From the NCBI GenBank assembly GCA_016718655.1, contig JADKCV010000018.1:20558-84557 (forward strand): a stretch of DNA of 64,000 nt, written 5' to 3'. The notes beneath the pieces are model-generated. The model was not told the DNA's origin and did no database searches. It worked only from the letters and a program-made list of their open reading frames with translations. Position 1 is the first letter of the stretch; each line of letters begins with the position of its first letter. The translations under genes were made by a program, and so were the position numbers. The stretch is from Flavobacteriales bacterium (GTDB taxonomy: Bacteria > Bacteroidota > Bacteroidia > Flavobacteriales_F > PHOS-HE28). Shown piece after piece: positions 16,840 to 26,692 of the stretch.

Positions 16840-19800
16840 TCAGTCGATCAGCGACACGTGACCCACGAAATCGCGGGCATCGCCATCGCGCTCCAGCAAC
16901 ACCTTCCAGACATAGGTGTCGATCACCGGCTCACGCCCGTTCACACGGCCATCCCAACCTGCGTCCCGGTCGTTGCTTTGGAACACGACCTTCCCCCAGC
17001 GATCGAAAACGAGCAAGGTGAAATTCCAACCGACGAATCCGTTCAGTACGGGCAGGAAGTCATCGTTGCGCCCATCCGTGTTCGGCGTGAAGGCGTTGGG
17101 TGCGAAGATCAGCGGGTCGGCTGCCACACCTACGAAGGTCCGTACGGTATCCGGGCACCCGAAGGCATTGATCGCGATCAGTGTCACCGCATAGGTCCCA
17201 CCATCGGCCGGGAACACGTGAATGGGGTCCGCCTCCATGTCCGTGGTACCATCATTGAAGTCCCATACATAGCTCACAGCACCGGTGCTGAGGTTGCTGA
17301 ACCGGACCGCATTCAGAACACTCACTAGCGTATCCGAAGTGAAGGCTGCCACAGGCGTGGGGTTCACCACCACACCATCGATCAGTACGAGCGTATCGGA
17401 ACAGGTGGTCGAAGCATTCGCGATGAGCGACACGGTATAGTCACCCGGCTGATCATAGACGTGGAGGGGAGCAGGCACGGTGCTTTGTTCACCATCACCG
17501 AAGTTCCATCGGTAGGAATCAGCATTCACCGATAGATTGGCGAACGCGATGGGATAGCCCACACAGCCCGGTATCGGGTCCGCGGTGAACACGGCCACCG
17601 GTGTAGGATGTACCGTGAACGCCTCGAAGTGCTGATCCTCGCACCCATACTGGTTGGTCGCGGTCAGACCGATGACATACGTACCCACGGCATCGTAGGT
17701 GATGGAGGGCTGGTTCAGGATGGAGGTGGTGCCTTCCCCGAAACTCCAGGTATACGACACCGCACCCGTGGTTGTGTTGCTGGTCTGAATGGTCACCGGG
17801 ACGTAACAACTCTCTTCTTGGCTGAGACTGAACGCACTGGTGGGCAGTGGATGAGCAACAACGGGTATGGACAGGGTATCCGTGCATCCGTTGAGGTTCT
17901 CCGCGACCAGCGTTACCACGTACGTACCTGCATCGGTGTACGTATGGACCGGTGCGAAGGCCCCGGAGGTGTTCCCATCGCCCAGGTCCCATTGGTGGAA
18001 CTGCGCATTGGTACTGTTGTTCTGGAACTGCACCTCCAACGCGATGCAACCGTTATCCGGGTCGGCAGTGAATGCTGCCACCGGCGTTGCGTTCACCACC
18101 ACTTGCATGCTTTCAGAGGCTGGACAACCGCTCAGCGCATCGGTGGCAGTAAGTACGACGGTGTATGATCCGCTGGAGCCATAGGCATGTACGGGGGCGC
18201 TCAAGGTGGAGGAAGCGCCATCGCCGAAGGCCCATAGCAGTCCGTTGGTACCCGATGTTGTATTGGCGAAGGCGATCTCCTCACCGGCACATACCTCAAG
18301 CGGCGCTGCGGTGAACGACACTTCCGGATAGGGCAACACCGTGATCTCTGTCGTGTAGGTGTCGAACCCACATCCGAACGCACTGAGTGTGATGGAATAC
18401 GTGCCCGCATCCACAAAGGTGTGGCTCAGGTCTTCTGCGATGCTGCCATTCCCGTCACCCAGATCCCAATAGAGTGCGGTATCGCCTGCGCTGAAGTTGG
18501 TCAGATCGACCGTGAGTGGTCCACAGCCCACGACCGGATCGGTATTGAAGAAGGCTGTGACCTCGTTGGGAACGACCCCGATCACTTGCTGGGCCGTATC
18601 GCTTCCACAACTGTTCGTCGCGATGAGTGTAACGGTGAAGAAGGTGGTCACCGGTTCGTCCACCGCATAGACATGGATGACCGCTGGATCACTGGAAGTG
18701 GAGGTGGTACCATCACCGAAGTCCCATTGGAAGCCATCGGGCAATCCATAACTCGCATTTCCGAAGGGAACGTCCGCGTACGCACAATGGAGGTTGACGT
18801 TGGGCCCGAACGACGCTGTTGGTGCGGGAAGTACGGTGACAGGCACCACCTCGGTGTCCGACCCACAGGTGTTGGTCACGGTCAAGCTCACCGGGTAGAC
18901 GACCGCATCCATGGGGTCCACTGGGAAAATGAATGGAGCAGGGATGGTATCCAATGAAGCACCCAGCCCACCCATATCCCAGGCATAGGTCAGTCCATCG
19001 CCCACCGAGGCTTGTCCGAAGGTCACCTCCAAGGGCCCGCAACCGACCTCCACATCGAGCACCGCATCTGCCACGGGAACATCGTGTACGGCGATGGTCG
19101 AATAGATGGTATCGGTACAACCCGCACCGGTACCCACCACCAAACGCACGGTGAACGTTCCGGTGTTCAAGTAACTATGCACGGCATCTGAAGTGTTCAG
19201 GGTCGTGCCATCGCCGAGGTCCCATTCCGACGATGAAGCTCCGGAACTCGTATTCGTGAAGGACATCGGCACGCCTGAACAGGCCACAGGTCCATGGGTG
19301 AACGAGGCAACCGGTACCATATTCACCGAAGCGGTGACACCGGCGCTATTGGCACATCCGGTGATCGGGTCCGTGTAGGCATAGGAGATGTTGTGCACAC
19401 CAAGTCCGGCCACGAGGGGATCGAAGCTGTCCGTGACCGCATCCACTCCAACACCGCTCCAGATCCCTCCAGCAGGAGTGGCGCTTAGTGGCTGCATCCC
19501 GCCATCCAGACATACATCAAGATCACCTCCGGTGGTGATCGAAGGGAGAGCCTCCACCGCTATGGTCACTTGATCGATGAGCAGGCATGTACCACTTCCT
19601 ACTGAATAGGTGACCGTGTAGGTACCTGGCAAGGAGGTGTCGAACGTGCCATCCAAAGCCACCTGTGCTCCCGTCCACGTCCCTCCGACAGGAGTTCCTG
19701 TCAAAGCGACGTCACCGCTATTCACACACACCGAAGTATCGTTCCCAGCGAATGCAGGGACAACCACCGGTACGATGTCCAATTGGATGGAAGCACTGTT

Positions 19801-22800
19801 CGTACATCCATTCGCATCGGTGTAGGTATACGTGAGCACATCGGACCCCACGCCTGCAGGGGTGATGGATGCGTCCGGTGCGATGGGGATCCACGTGCTG
19901 GACCAATCGCCTCCGACCGGATCCCCGCCCAACTGGTACGCGATCGGCTGGTCGCATAGGGTGATGTCCCCCCCGATGTTCAACACAGGTAGTGGGTTCA
20001 CCGTGGCAGTGAATTGTGCCGTACTTACACAGTTGGCGCCGTTGGTGTAGGTGTAGGTCAACACATTCCCGCCCAGGCCGGCAACCGCAGGGTCGAACTC
20101 CCACGGTGGTCCATTCACCCCGATACCGGTCCACGTCCCACCCACCGGCGTTGCGGTCAACAGTACGGGCGGAGCATCCACACAACGCTCCAGGTCAAGC
20201 GGTACGGTAAGCGCGGTCGACGGGACCACCTGTACGTTCACCTGATCACTGGTCGCACAGGTACCACTGCCATAATTGTAGGTGAGGGTGAACGTACCTG
20301 TGGATGCCGGAGTATAGGAACCGCCTGGACCCGCTCCTACCCAAGTGCCACCCGGCGGTGCCTCGAACAAGTCGACAGGTACTGCACCTTGGCACAAGAT
20401 GGTGTCAGTGCCTGCATCGGCGAACTCCGGTACGGATTGGACCGTTACCGGAAGCGTGGCCGTGCTCTGACATCCATTGCCATTGACATACGTGTAGGTC
20501 AGGACCACCACGCCCAAGTCACCCGGCACAGGAGTGAACACACCGGTGGCCGTTACGTTTGGACCGCTCCAAGCCCCCCCCGCAGGAGATGCCCCTTGAA
20601 GCGCGACGGGTATCGATTGGTCACAGAACGTGGGAGGAACGCCCGGATCGAGCGGTGTGGGTTGATAGACCGTTACCGTCACCGTGGCCGAACCAGGGCA
20701 GCCTCCCACGTTGCCTGATACCGTGTAGGTGGTGGTGACCGCAGGACTCGTGGTGAAGTTGGGACCCGATCCTACGAGTGTGGCACCGATGAACCATTGG
20801 TAATTCCCTGCTCCGTTCGCGGTGAATGTGGTGCTCTGACCATTGCACACCGCAGCACTGGATGGCGTTACGGTCACCAAGGGAGCGGGCGTTACAACGA
20901 CGGTGACCGATGCTGGTGCGCTCTCGCATCCGTTGCTCACCGCCACCACCGTGTATGTCCCGGCGTTCGATGCGGAAGCACCGGGTATGGTGTGCGCAGC
21001 GGTATTGGCGATGATGGTGCCTGATGGATCGCGCCAGATGTAATTCACGCCTGGCGCACCCATGGCGGTGAGTGAGATCGTTTGGCCTTGGCAGACCGGA
21101 CTGTTGCTCGATACGGTCGGGACGGTCGGAGCTGTGCCGATCGCCAAGTTGGCGTTGGAGGTGGCGCTGCCGCAGGCATTGGTGGCGGTCAACGAGACCG
21201 TAGGTGAACCGGCATTGGCGAAACAAATGGCGCCGGGTACCTGGTTCCCCGAAGATGCCGGCGCCCCTCCCGGAAAGGTCCATAACAAGGTGACCGGCGC
21301 ACCACAGTCCTGCACCGAGGCGGTTGGGGACACACATTGGCCTGCACAGATGCCAGAGAGCGGGGACACGGACACCTGTGGTGCCGCGTTCACGGTCACC
21401 ACTTGGCTGATCGGCGGCACATTGCAACTGTTGATGGCGCGCAATTGGACGGTGTAGGTGCCGGGCTGATCGAACAGGAACGCGGGCTGGGATGCCGTGG
21501 ACGAACTCGATGACGCGGGCCCGGTGGCACATGCGGCCGCGGAACCGCTCATCGTCCACAAGTAGGTGGTGAGGCAGCTGTTGGGGCTTGTCGTACTGTT
21601 GATCGAGGTGGCGTTCAGCGGAACACAACCGGTGGTCGCACTTAGCGTGAAGGCGGGTATGGGTGGCTCTTCGATACAGATGGTGCGCGACAAGGTGTCT
21701 CCACCACAGGCATTCCCCGCGACGATGGATATCGTGTAGGTCCCGGCCTGAGCGAAATTCACACCCAGAACGGAACTGCCCGTGCTCCAAGAGCCGGGAT
21801 CGTAGTTGCCGATTCCGAACCCATTGTCGTTGCCGAGCGTCCCGCTCACTGCGGACCAACCTGTGGCCGGTGTGATGCTCCACAGCAGTGCCGGGGTCAC
21901 ATCACAGCTATTGCCCAACACCTCATTGCCGGTGCTCGTACTGCTGAAGGTGATGGTACTGGCCACACAAGCCGTGTCGTTCGGGGAGATGGTGAAGTCG
22001 GCCTGTCCTGCAAGGCTCACCACGATGGGAAGGATGGTGCTTCCGCTGGTACCGCAGGGGTTCTCCACCAGCATGTTGGCCGAGAAGCTGTTCTGGTAGG
22101 TGTTCACACCGTCGGTGCTGGTTGTGCCGCAACTGCCCACTGAAAAGGTGTGGGTGATCGACCCGGGTGGTGGGTGTGTGTAGATGACCGGCGCGGTCCC
22201 ATCATTGAAGTTGATGGTGTAGATGGTTCCCGGCGTGTTGGTGTTCCAGCCTACGATGGGGAAGGTGAGTGTGATGGGGCCACACCCAGTGGTACTACCC
22301 GGGTTCACCAGGGCGCCAGCAGGGTTGGTCCCGACGAAAACGCGATACACCCGTGTGTCGTTGCAGCCGTTGGTCTGTGTCAGTGTGTAGTTGATCGTAT
22401 GGATCCCTTGTGGGTAGGTATGGGACTGGCTCGGCCAACCTGGACCGGAGAACACATCGACCGGTGTGCCATCACCCCAATTGATGGTATGGGTACTACC
22501 CGGTTGGGCCGCCCCCCCGAAGTCGAAAGCGAACAATGCCGTGGCATTGGGCGTGCACCGATAGAAGGTGGGAGATCCATTGAACACCGTGTATGCCGCG
22601 TTCGAACTGGTGATGGTGGCATCGGCATCAGGGAGCATCGTCAGGCTCACCACATCCGAGGCCACACACCCATTGGCACCGGTCACGGTAAGGGTATAGG
22701 TGATGTCACTGTTCGCGGTGCAGACGGGATCGGCGATGTTCGGGTCGCTCAAGCCTGTAGCAGGAGTCCAGACCATATCGTACGGGGCTTGCCCTCCACC

Positions 22801-22950
22801 AGCAGATCCGCTCAACGTGAACGGACCACCGGCACAGATCGTATAGGTGGCCGCGCCAGCATTGGCGGTGCATTGGGCACGTGCATCGATGGTCATCCCC
22901 ATCACCGATACCCCCAGCAAGAAGGTCAGAAGATCCCTATCGGTCCACAT
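16840..22950 (-). CDS. Giant PKD/Ig-like repeat surface protein with T9SS type B tail
   Basis: A secreted protein of about 2036 residues (ATG at 22950; an in-frame GTG at 22956 is possible). A signal peptide is followed by a beta-sandwich region (about 27-800). Next come six Ig-like repeats of about 80 residues keyed by (T/S)PxGGxWxG and ending LTYTYxNGxGC (coded between about 20650 and 19380). These are followed by a run of about nine PKD domains with WDFGDGTTS-type motifs (19250-17180). The final 95 residues are a gliding-motility-type sorting domain: FAPNAFTPNTDGRNDDF, FDRWGKVVFQS, GWDGRVNG. By family it is exported by T9SS and sits on the cell surface, probably as an adhesin. It forms its own unit with a -7 box at 22969-22976. 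Confidence 0.9.
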   Translation of the reverse strand: MWTDRDLLTFLLGVSVMGMTIDARAQCTANAGAATYTICAGGPFTLSGSAGGGQAPYDMVWTPATGLSDPNIADPVCTANSDITYTLTVTGANGCVASDVVSLTMLPDADATITSSNAAYTVFNGSPTFYRCTPNATALFAFDFGGAAQPGSTHTINWGDGTPVDVFSGPGWPSQSHTYPQGIHTINYTLTQTNGCNDTRVYRVFVGTNPAGALVNPGSTTGCGPITLTFPIVGWNTNTPGTIYTINFNDGTAPVIYTHPPPGSITHTFSVGSCGTTSTDGVNTYQNSFSANMLVENPCGTSGSTILPIVVSLAGQADFTISPNDTACVASTITFSSTSTGNEVLGNSCDVTPALLWSITPATGWSAVSGTLGNDNGFGIGNYDPGSWSTGSSVLGVNFAQAGTYTISIVAGNACGGDTLSRTICIEEPPIPAFTLSATTGCVPLNATSINSTTSPNSCLTTYLWTMSGSAAACATGPASSSSSTASQPAFLFDQPGTYTVQLRAINSCNVPPISQVVTVNAAPQVSVSPLSGICAGQCVSPTASVQDCGAPVTLLWTFPGGAPASSGNQVPGAICFANAGSPTVSLTATNACGSATSNANLAIGTAPTVPTVSSNSPVCQGQTISLTAMGAPGVNYIWRDPSGTIIANTAAHTIPGASASNAGTYTVVAVSNGCESAPASVTVVVTPAPLVTVTPSSAAVCNGQSTTFTANGAGNYQWFIGATLVGSGPNFTTSPAVTTTYTVSGNVGGCPGSATVTVTVYQPTPLDPGVPPTFCDQSIPVALQGASPAGGAWSGPNVTATGVFTPVPGDLGVVVLTYTYVNGNGCQSTATLPVTVQSVPEFADAGTDTILCQGAVPVDLFEAPPGGTWVGAGPGGSYTPASTGTFTLTYNYGSGTCATSDQVNVQVVPSTALTVPLDLERCVDAPPVLLTATPVGGTWTGIGVNGPPWEFDPAVAGLGGNVLTYTYTNGANCVSTAQFTATVNPLPVLNIGGDITLCDQPIAYQLGGDPVGGDWSSTWIPIAPDASITPAGVGSDVLTYTYTDANGCTNSASIQLDIVPVVVPAFAGNDTSVCVNSGDVALTGTPVGGTWTGAQVALDGTFDTSLPGTYTVTYSVGSGTCLLIDQVTIAVEALPSITTGGDLDVCLDGGMQPLSATPAGGIWSGVGVDAVTDSFDPLVAGLGVHNISYAYTDPITGCANSAGVTASVNMVPVASFTHGPVACSGVPMSFTNTSSGASSSEWDLGDGTTLNTSDAVHSYLNTGTFTVRLVVGTGAGCTDTIYSTIAVHDVPVADAVLDVEVGCGPLEVTFGQASVGDGLTYAWDMGGLGASLDTIPAPFIFPVDPMDAVVYPVSLTVTNTCGSDTEVVPVTVLPAPTASFGPNVNLHCAYADVPFGNASYGLPDGFQWDFGDGTTSTSSDPAVIHVYAVDEPVTTFFTVTLIATNSCGSDTAQQVIGVVPNEVTAFFNTDPVVGCGPLTVDLTNFSAGDTALYWDLGDGNGSIAEDLSHTFVDAGTYSITLSAFGCGFDTYTTEITVLPYPEVSFTAAPLEVCAGEEIAFANTTSGTNGLLWAFGDGASSTLSAPVHAYGSSGSYTVVLTATDALSGCPASESMQVVVNATPVAAFTADPDNGCIALEVQFQNNSTNAQFHQWDLGDGNTSGAFAPVHTYTDAGTYVVTLVAENLNGCTDTLSIPVVAHPLPTSAFSLSQEESCYVPVTIQTSNTTTGAVSYTWSFGEGTTSILNQPSITYDAVGTYVIGLTATNQYGCEDQHFEAFTVHPTPVAVFTADPIPGCVGYPIAFANLSVNADSYRWNFGDGEQSTVPAPLHVYDQPGDYTVSLIANASTTCSDTLVLIDGVVVNPTPVAAFTSDTLVSVLNAVRFSNLSTGAVSYVWDFNDGTTDMEADPIHVFPADGGTYAVTLIAINAFGCPDTVRTFVGVAADPLIFAPNAFTPNTDGRNDDFLPVLNGFVGWNFTLLVFDRWGKVVFQSNDRDAGWDGRVNGREPVIDTYVWKVLLERDGDARDFVGHVSLID

Positions 22951-22968
22951 GGGCACATCGCATCGGGT

Positions 22969-22976
22969 CGAAAGTA
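22969..22976 (-). promoter_or_regulatory. -7 promoter box of the PKD giant gene
   Basis: TACTTTCG on the minus strand, 18 nt upstream of the ATG at 22950. Confidence 0.45.
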
Positions 22977-23099
22977 GGCCGTTGATCCAAGCACCGTCGC
23001 TCCTCCGCGGCCGGGATATCCACGCCCCCGATGTTCATGAACTCCCTTCAAGGGACGTGCCGTGCTCGTTGTTCGTTGCTTGCCGGATCCGGGAACGAC

Positions 23100-23762
23100 C
23101 TACCCTACCGATCGCGGATGCCCCAGAACTTCCATCACTTTATGGGCTACTTCCTGGGCTTGGGCATAGACCATGAAATGACCACCCCCTTTCACTGTAA
23201 CGGCATCCTTGATGGAGGACAGGGGCATCAGGTGGTCCTTATCTCCGTGGATGTGCGTCAGGGGCCCCACTGGTGCCTGAGGTCCTTGCCATTCCAAGCA
23301 TGCCGCGATCTGGATACGGAGTTGCTCCAGCGGATGAAGTTCCATGAAGCGGTCGAGCAATTCCACTTCCTCGGGCTTTTCCACCCCCATTTGCCAGCGC
23401 ATTATGGGCATGGAACGCTTCATGAACGTCTTGTTCAACACCCGTTCAGGATGGGTGCCGCGCAGAAGCTTCAGGTGCGGTGGCATTTCGTGCGCCCCCT
23501 TCCAGCTCGAAATGATGATCACCTGCTGTGGATGAGTGATGCTGGCCAACTCCTGGGCCACCATGCCGCCCATGCTCACCCCCAGCAACGCGTGTGGACG
23601 GGTCGCGTCCACTTGCCCCGCCAAGGCACGCGCGAAGTCGGATAGCGTGCTTCCTGGCGGCATTTCTGGCCAATCCAACTTCACCATCCGGTGACCTGGC
23701 AACTGCAACCGATCGAACAAGCGATGGTCGGCGCCCAAGCCCGGGATCAGGTACACGTCCAT
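23100..23762 (-). CDS. Alpha/beta hydrolase
   Basis: A compact hydrolase of 220 residues with no signal peptide. The start at 23762 gives MDVYLIPGLGADHRLFDRL, with the oxyanion-side glycine loop near the N-terminus. The nucleophile Ser is in GVSMGGMVAQE near residue 84, the acid in HGDKDHLMP near residue 177, and the catalytic His in VKGGGHFMVY near residue 199. The substrate is unknown; short alpha/beta hydrolases of this shape include esterases and ester-thioester hydrolases. It sits 44 nt after hutH on the same strand and may be transcribed with it. It ends about 150 nt from the PKD gene start region. Confidence 0.8.
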   Translation of the reverse strand: MDVYLIPGLGADHRLFDRLQLPGHRMVKLDWPEMPPGSTLSDFARALAGQVDATRPHALLGVSMGGMVAQELASITHPQQVIIISSWKGAHEMPPHLKLLRGTHPERVLNKTFMKRSMPIMRWQMGVEKPEEVELLDRFMELHPLEQLRIQIAACLEWQGPQAPVGPLTHIHGDKDHLMPLSSIKDAVTVKGGGHFMVYAQAQEVAHKVMEVLGHPRSVG

Positions 23763-23806
23763 GGTACAAAGGTCCGAAGCAGGACCACGCCACGGAAGTG
23801 GGACCC

Positions 23807-25348
23807 TCACTCCACCTCCACCACCCGCACGAAGTCCAGCGCCGCTTCCATGGGTGTGTGCATCAACACATCGCGTTGCACGAAGGGCACCCGCTCGCGG
23901 AAGGCCGTGACGAAGGACTCGAGCAGCGCGGAACTGTGCAACGGGCGACGGAACTCCAAGGCTTGTGCGGCGGTGAAGAGCTCGATGGCGAGGATGCGCT
24001 CCACGTCGTGGACCACCTGCCAGGTCTTGATGGCGGCAGCGGCACCCATGCTCACATGGTCCTCCTGACCATTGCTGCTGTCGATGGTATCCACACTGTT
24101 GGGCATGCAGCGCTGCTTGTTGGCGCTCACCAGCGAGGCCGCCGTGTACTGCGGGATCATGAAGCCGCTGTTGAGGCCGGGTTCGGCCACCAGGAAGGCG
24201 GGCAAGCCGCGCTGGCCGCCGATGAGCTTGTAGGTGCGCCGTTCACTGATGCTGCCCAACTCGGCCACCGCGATGGCCAGGAAGTCCAGGGCCAAAGCCA
24301 GCGGCTGTCCATGGAAGTTGCCTGCGCTGATCACCAGGTCCTCGTCATCGAACACCGTAGGGTTGTCCGTCACCGATTCCAATTCGCGCTCCACCACCCG
24401 CTCCACATAGGCGATGGCATCGCGTGATGCACCATGTACCTGGGGGATGCAGCGGAACGAATAGGGGTCCTGAACGTGTTCCTTCCTCCGCTTGATCAGC
24501 GCGCTGCCCTTGAGCAGTTCGCGGAAATGCCCAGCCACCACGGCCTGCCCCGGATGTGGGCGCACGGCGTGTACCGAGGGATGGAAGGGTTCGATCCGCC
24601 CGTCATAAGCATCGAGCGAAACGGCACCGATGATATCCGCGAGCTTGGCCAGCCGCGTGGCCTTCAGGGCCAACAGCGCAGCATAGGCGTTCATGAACTG
24701 GGTGCCATTGAGCAGCGCCAGTCCTTCCTTGGGACCGAGCTCAAGCGGCTTCCATCCCAGCTTTTTCAAGGCTTGCGAGCTGGTCATGCGCTTGCCGGCC
24801 AGCACCACTTCACCAAGACCAAGTATGGGCAGCGTCAAATGGGCCAAGGGCGCCAGGTCCCCGGAGGCACCCAGTGAGCCACGCTCGTAGACCACCGGGA
24901 GCATGTCCGCATTGTACATGTCCACCATGCGCTGTACCGTGGGTAGGGCCACCGCGCTGTGTCCGAAGGCCATGTTCTGCACCTTCAGCACCAGCATGGC
25001 CCGCACGATCTCGGCTGTAACAGGGTCACCGCTGCCGCATGCATGGCTCATCACCAGGTTGGTCTGAAGCTGGGCGAGGTCCTTCTTCGCGATGGAGGTG
25101 TTGTACAGGGATCCGAAGCCGGTGTTCACACCGTAGATGGGTGCATCGCTCTGCTTCAGGCGATCGGTCAAGTAGGCGTGGCTGCGCTTCACCGCGGTTA
25201 TCGCTTCCGGTGCAAGGGCGAGGGGTGTGCGGCTGCTGAGGAGGTGGGCCAACTCAGCGAGTTCAAGGCCGACGGTTCCGATGGGGTGTGTCGGGGAGGG
25301 AAATTTCCCGCCCTTGTTCAAGGCCTTGCTGCGCTTAGTGGATGCCAT
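23807..25348 (-). CDS. hutH: Histidine ammonia-lyase
   Basis: Cytoplasmic lyase that converts L-histidine to urocanate and ammonia. The 513-residue protein carries the Ala-Ser-Gly triad that forms the MIO cofactor in GSLGASGDLAPLAHL, the catalytic tyrosine loop YGVNTGFGSL, and the NLVMSHACG segment. The Ser-His there is typical of histidine rather than tyrosine or phenylalanine lyases. NGTQFMNAY and SSNGQEDHVSMG are also conserved. The ATG at 25348 overlaps the end of hisS by 14 nt, so the two are co-transcribed. No hutU, hutI or hutG is next to it, although a ureohydrolase lies at 38563. An in-frame start at 25384 would add 12 residues but overlap hisS further. Confidence 0.9.
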   Translation of the reverse strand: MASTKRSKALNKGGKFPSPTHPIGTVGLELAELAHLLSSRTPLALAPEAITAVKRSHAYLTDRLKQSDAPIYGVNTGFGSLYNTSIAKKDLAQLQTNLVMSHACGSGDPVTAEIVRAMLVLKVQNMAFGHSAVALPTVQRMVDMYNADMLPVVYERGSLGASGDLAPLAHLTLPILGLGEVVLAGKRMTSSQALKKLGWKPLELGPKEGLALLNGTQFMNAYAALLALKATRLAKLADIIGAVSLDAYDGRIEPFHPSVHAVRPHPGQAVVAGHFRELLKGSALIKRRKEHVQDPYSFRCIPQVHGASRDAIAYVERVVERELESVTDNPTVFDDEDLVISAGNFHGQPLALALDFLAIAVAELGSISERRTYKLIGGQRGLPAFLVAEPGLNSGFMIPQYTAASLVSANKQRCMPNSVDTIDSSNGQEDHVSMGAAAAIKTWQVVHDVERILAIELFTAAQALEFRRPLHSSALLESFVTAFRERVPFVQRDVLMHTPMEAALDFVRVVEVE

Positions 25349-26668
25349 GGATGAGTTCGTCTTGTTTGATCGCCTTCTGTTCACCTGTCCGCATGTCCTT
25401 CACTGTCACGATGCCCTGCTTCAGCTCGTTCTCGCCGATGATCGCCACGTAGGGGATGCCCTTGTCGTCCGCGTACTTGAACTGTTTGGCCATCTTCACT
25501 TGGTCAGGATAGAGCTCGGCAGCGATGCCCGCTTCGCGCACCTGGCGCAGCAGTTTCAGGCAATGCATGGCCTCCGCTTCCCCGAAATTGGCGAAGAGCA
25601 ACTTGGTGCTTCCACCGAGCTCCGCTGGGAACTTGTTCGTCTCCAACAGAACATCGTAGATGCGGTCCGCTCCGAAGCTGATGCCCACACCACTCATATT
25701 CTTCAGACCGAAGATGCCGGTGAGATCATCATACCGGCCACCTCCACAGATACTGCTCTGTAACGTGCCTACGCGTGCTTTCACTTCGAAGATGGCACCG
25801 GTGTAGTAGTCGAGACCGCGGGCCAGGTCGGGTCGAATTCACTAGTGCGCACTTCAACGCTACCCACCACGTCGAAGGTGAAGGATAGGTCCTTCAGGCC
25901 TTGTTGCGCGGTTGAATGAAGACCAACCACTTCTCCAACACCGGGCGTTGGTCGCTCCAGGTTCCTTTCAGATCGAACAAGGGAGCAATGCCTTTGATCG
26001 CATTCTCCGAAACGCCCTTCGTGCGCATCTCCTCCTCCACTTTCTCGCGCCCGATCTTGTCCAGCTTATCGATCGCCGTTACGATGTCGACCACCTTGTC
26101 CGGCTGCCCGCACACTTCGGCTATGCCACTCAGCACCTTACGGTCGTTGATCTTCACCACCACCTGAAGTCCGAGCGCGGTGAAGACATCATCAAAGAGC
26201 TGAACGAGTTCCACTTCACTGAACAAGCTCGTGCTGCCGATCACATCCGCATCGCACTGGTAGAACTCGCGATACCTCCCTTTCTGCGGACGATCCGCGC
26301 GCCACACCGGCTGGATCTGATAGCGCTTGAAGGGAAAAGCGATCTCGTTCTGATGCTGAACGACATAACGCGCGAAGGGAACAGTGAGGTCATAACGAAG
26401 GGCTTCACTCCGCAAAACCCTTACTGAGGTCCTCCAAGGCACGGTCGAGTTCGGCACCGCGCTTCAGCACCTTGAAGATCAACCGATCCCCCTCCTCGCC
26501 ATACTTGCCGGTCAGCGTGTCCAAGTTCTCCATGGCCGGTGTTTCCAGCGGCAGGAAGCCGTACTTCTGGAACACCTGTTCGATGGTGCTGAAGATGTAC
26601 TTGCGGCGCAGCATCTCCACCGGGGAGAAATCGCGGGTGCCTTTGGGGATGGAGGGCTTCTGTGCCAT
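25335..26668 (-). CDS. hisS: Histidyl-tRNA synthetase, three frameshifts as read
   Basis: Class II aminoacyl-tRNA synthetase that charges tRNA-His. The three reading frames add up to one full-length protein. Residues 1-87 run from the ATG at 26668 ([19 protein letters not shown]) until a break near 26405. The middle part contains motif 2 ([14 protein letters not shown]) and ends in a break near 25896-25915. A short stretch ([17 protein letters not shown]) leads to a third break near 25826, after which [15 protein letters not shown], motif 3 ([19 protein letters not shown]) and the anticodon-binding domain follow to HGIH. Single-base edits at the three sites restore one frame. hisS is essential, so these are almost surely consensus errors. 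It overlaps hutH by 14 nt. Confidence 0.9.
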
Positions 26669-26674
26669 GGGCCG

Positions 26675-26682
26675 CGAAAGTA
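26675..26682 (-). promoter_or_regulatory. -7 promoter box of hisS
   Basis: Minus-strand TACTTTCG ends 6 nt before the ATG at 26668, implying a near-leaderless hisS-hutH transcript. Confidence 0.5.
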
Positions 26683-26692
26683 CGGGACGCGT

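Noticed and set aside
20621..21883. Minus-strand open frame of 420 codons within the PKD gene, in another frame
   Set aside because: Arg/His-rich out-of-frame reading without a family motif.
25834..25847. GAATTCACTAGTG resembling a cloning-vector polylinker in hisS
   Set aside because: It translates in frame as part of HisRS ([10 protein letters not shown]) next to the conserved [10 protein letters not shown], so it is a chance EcoRI/SpeI pair.
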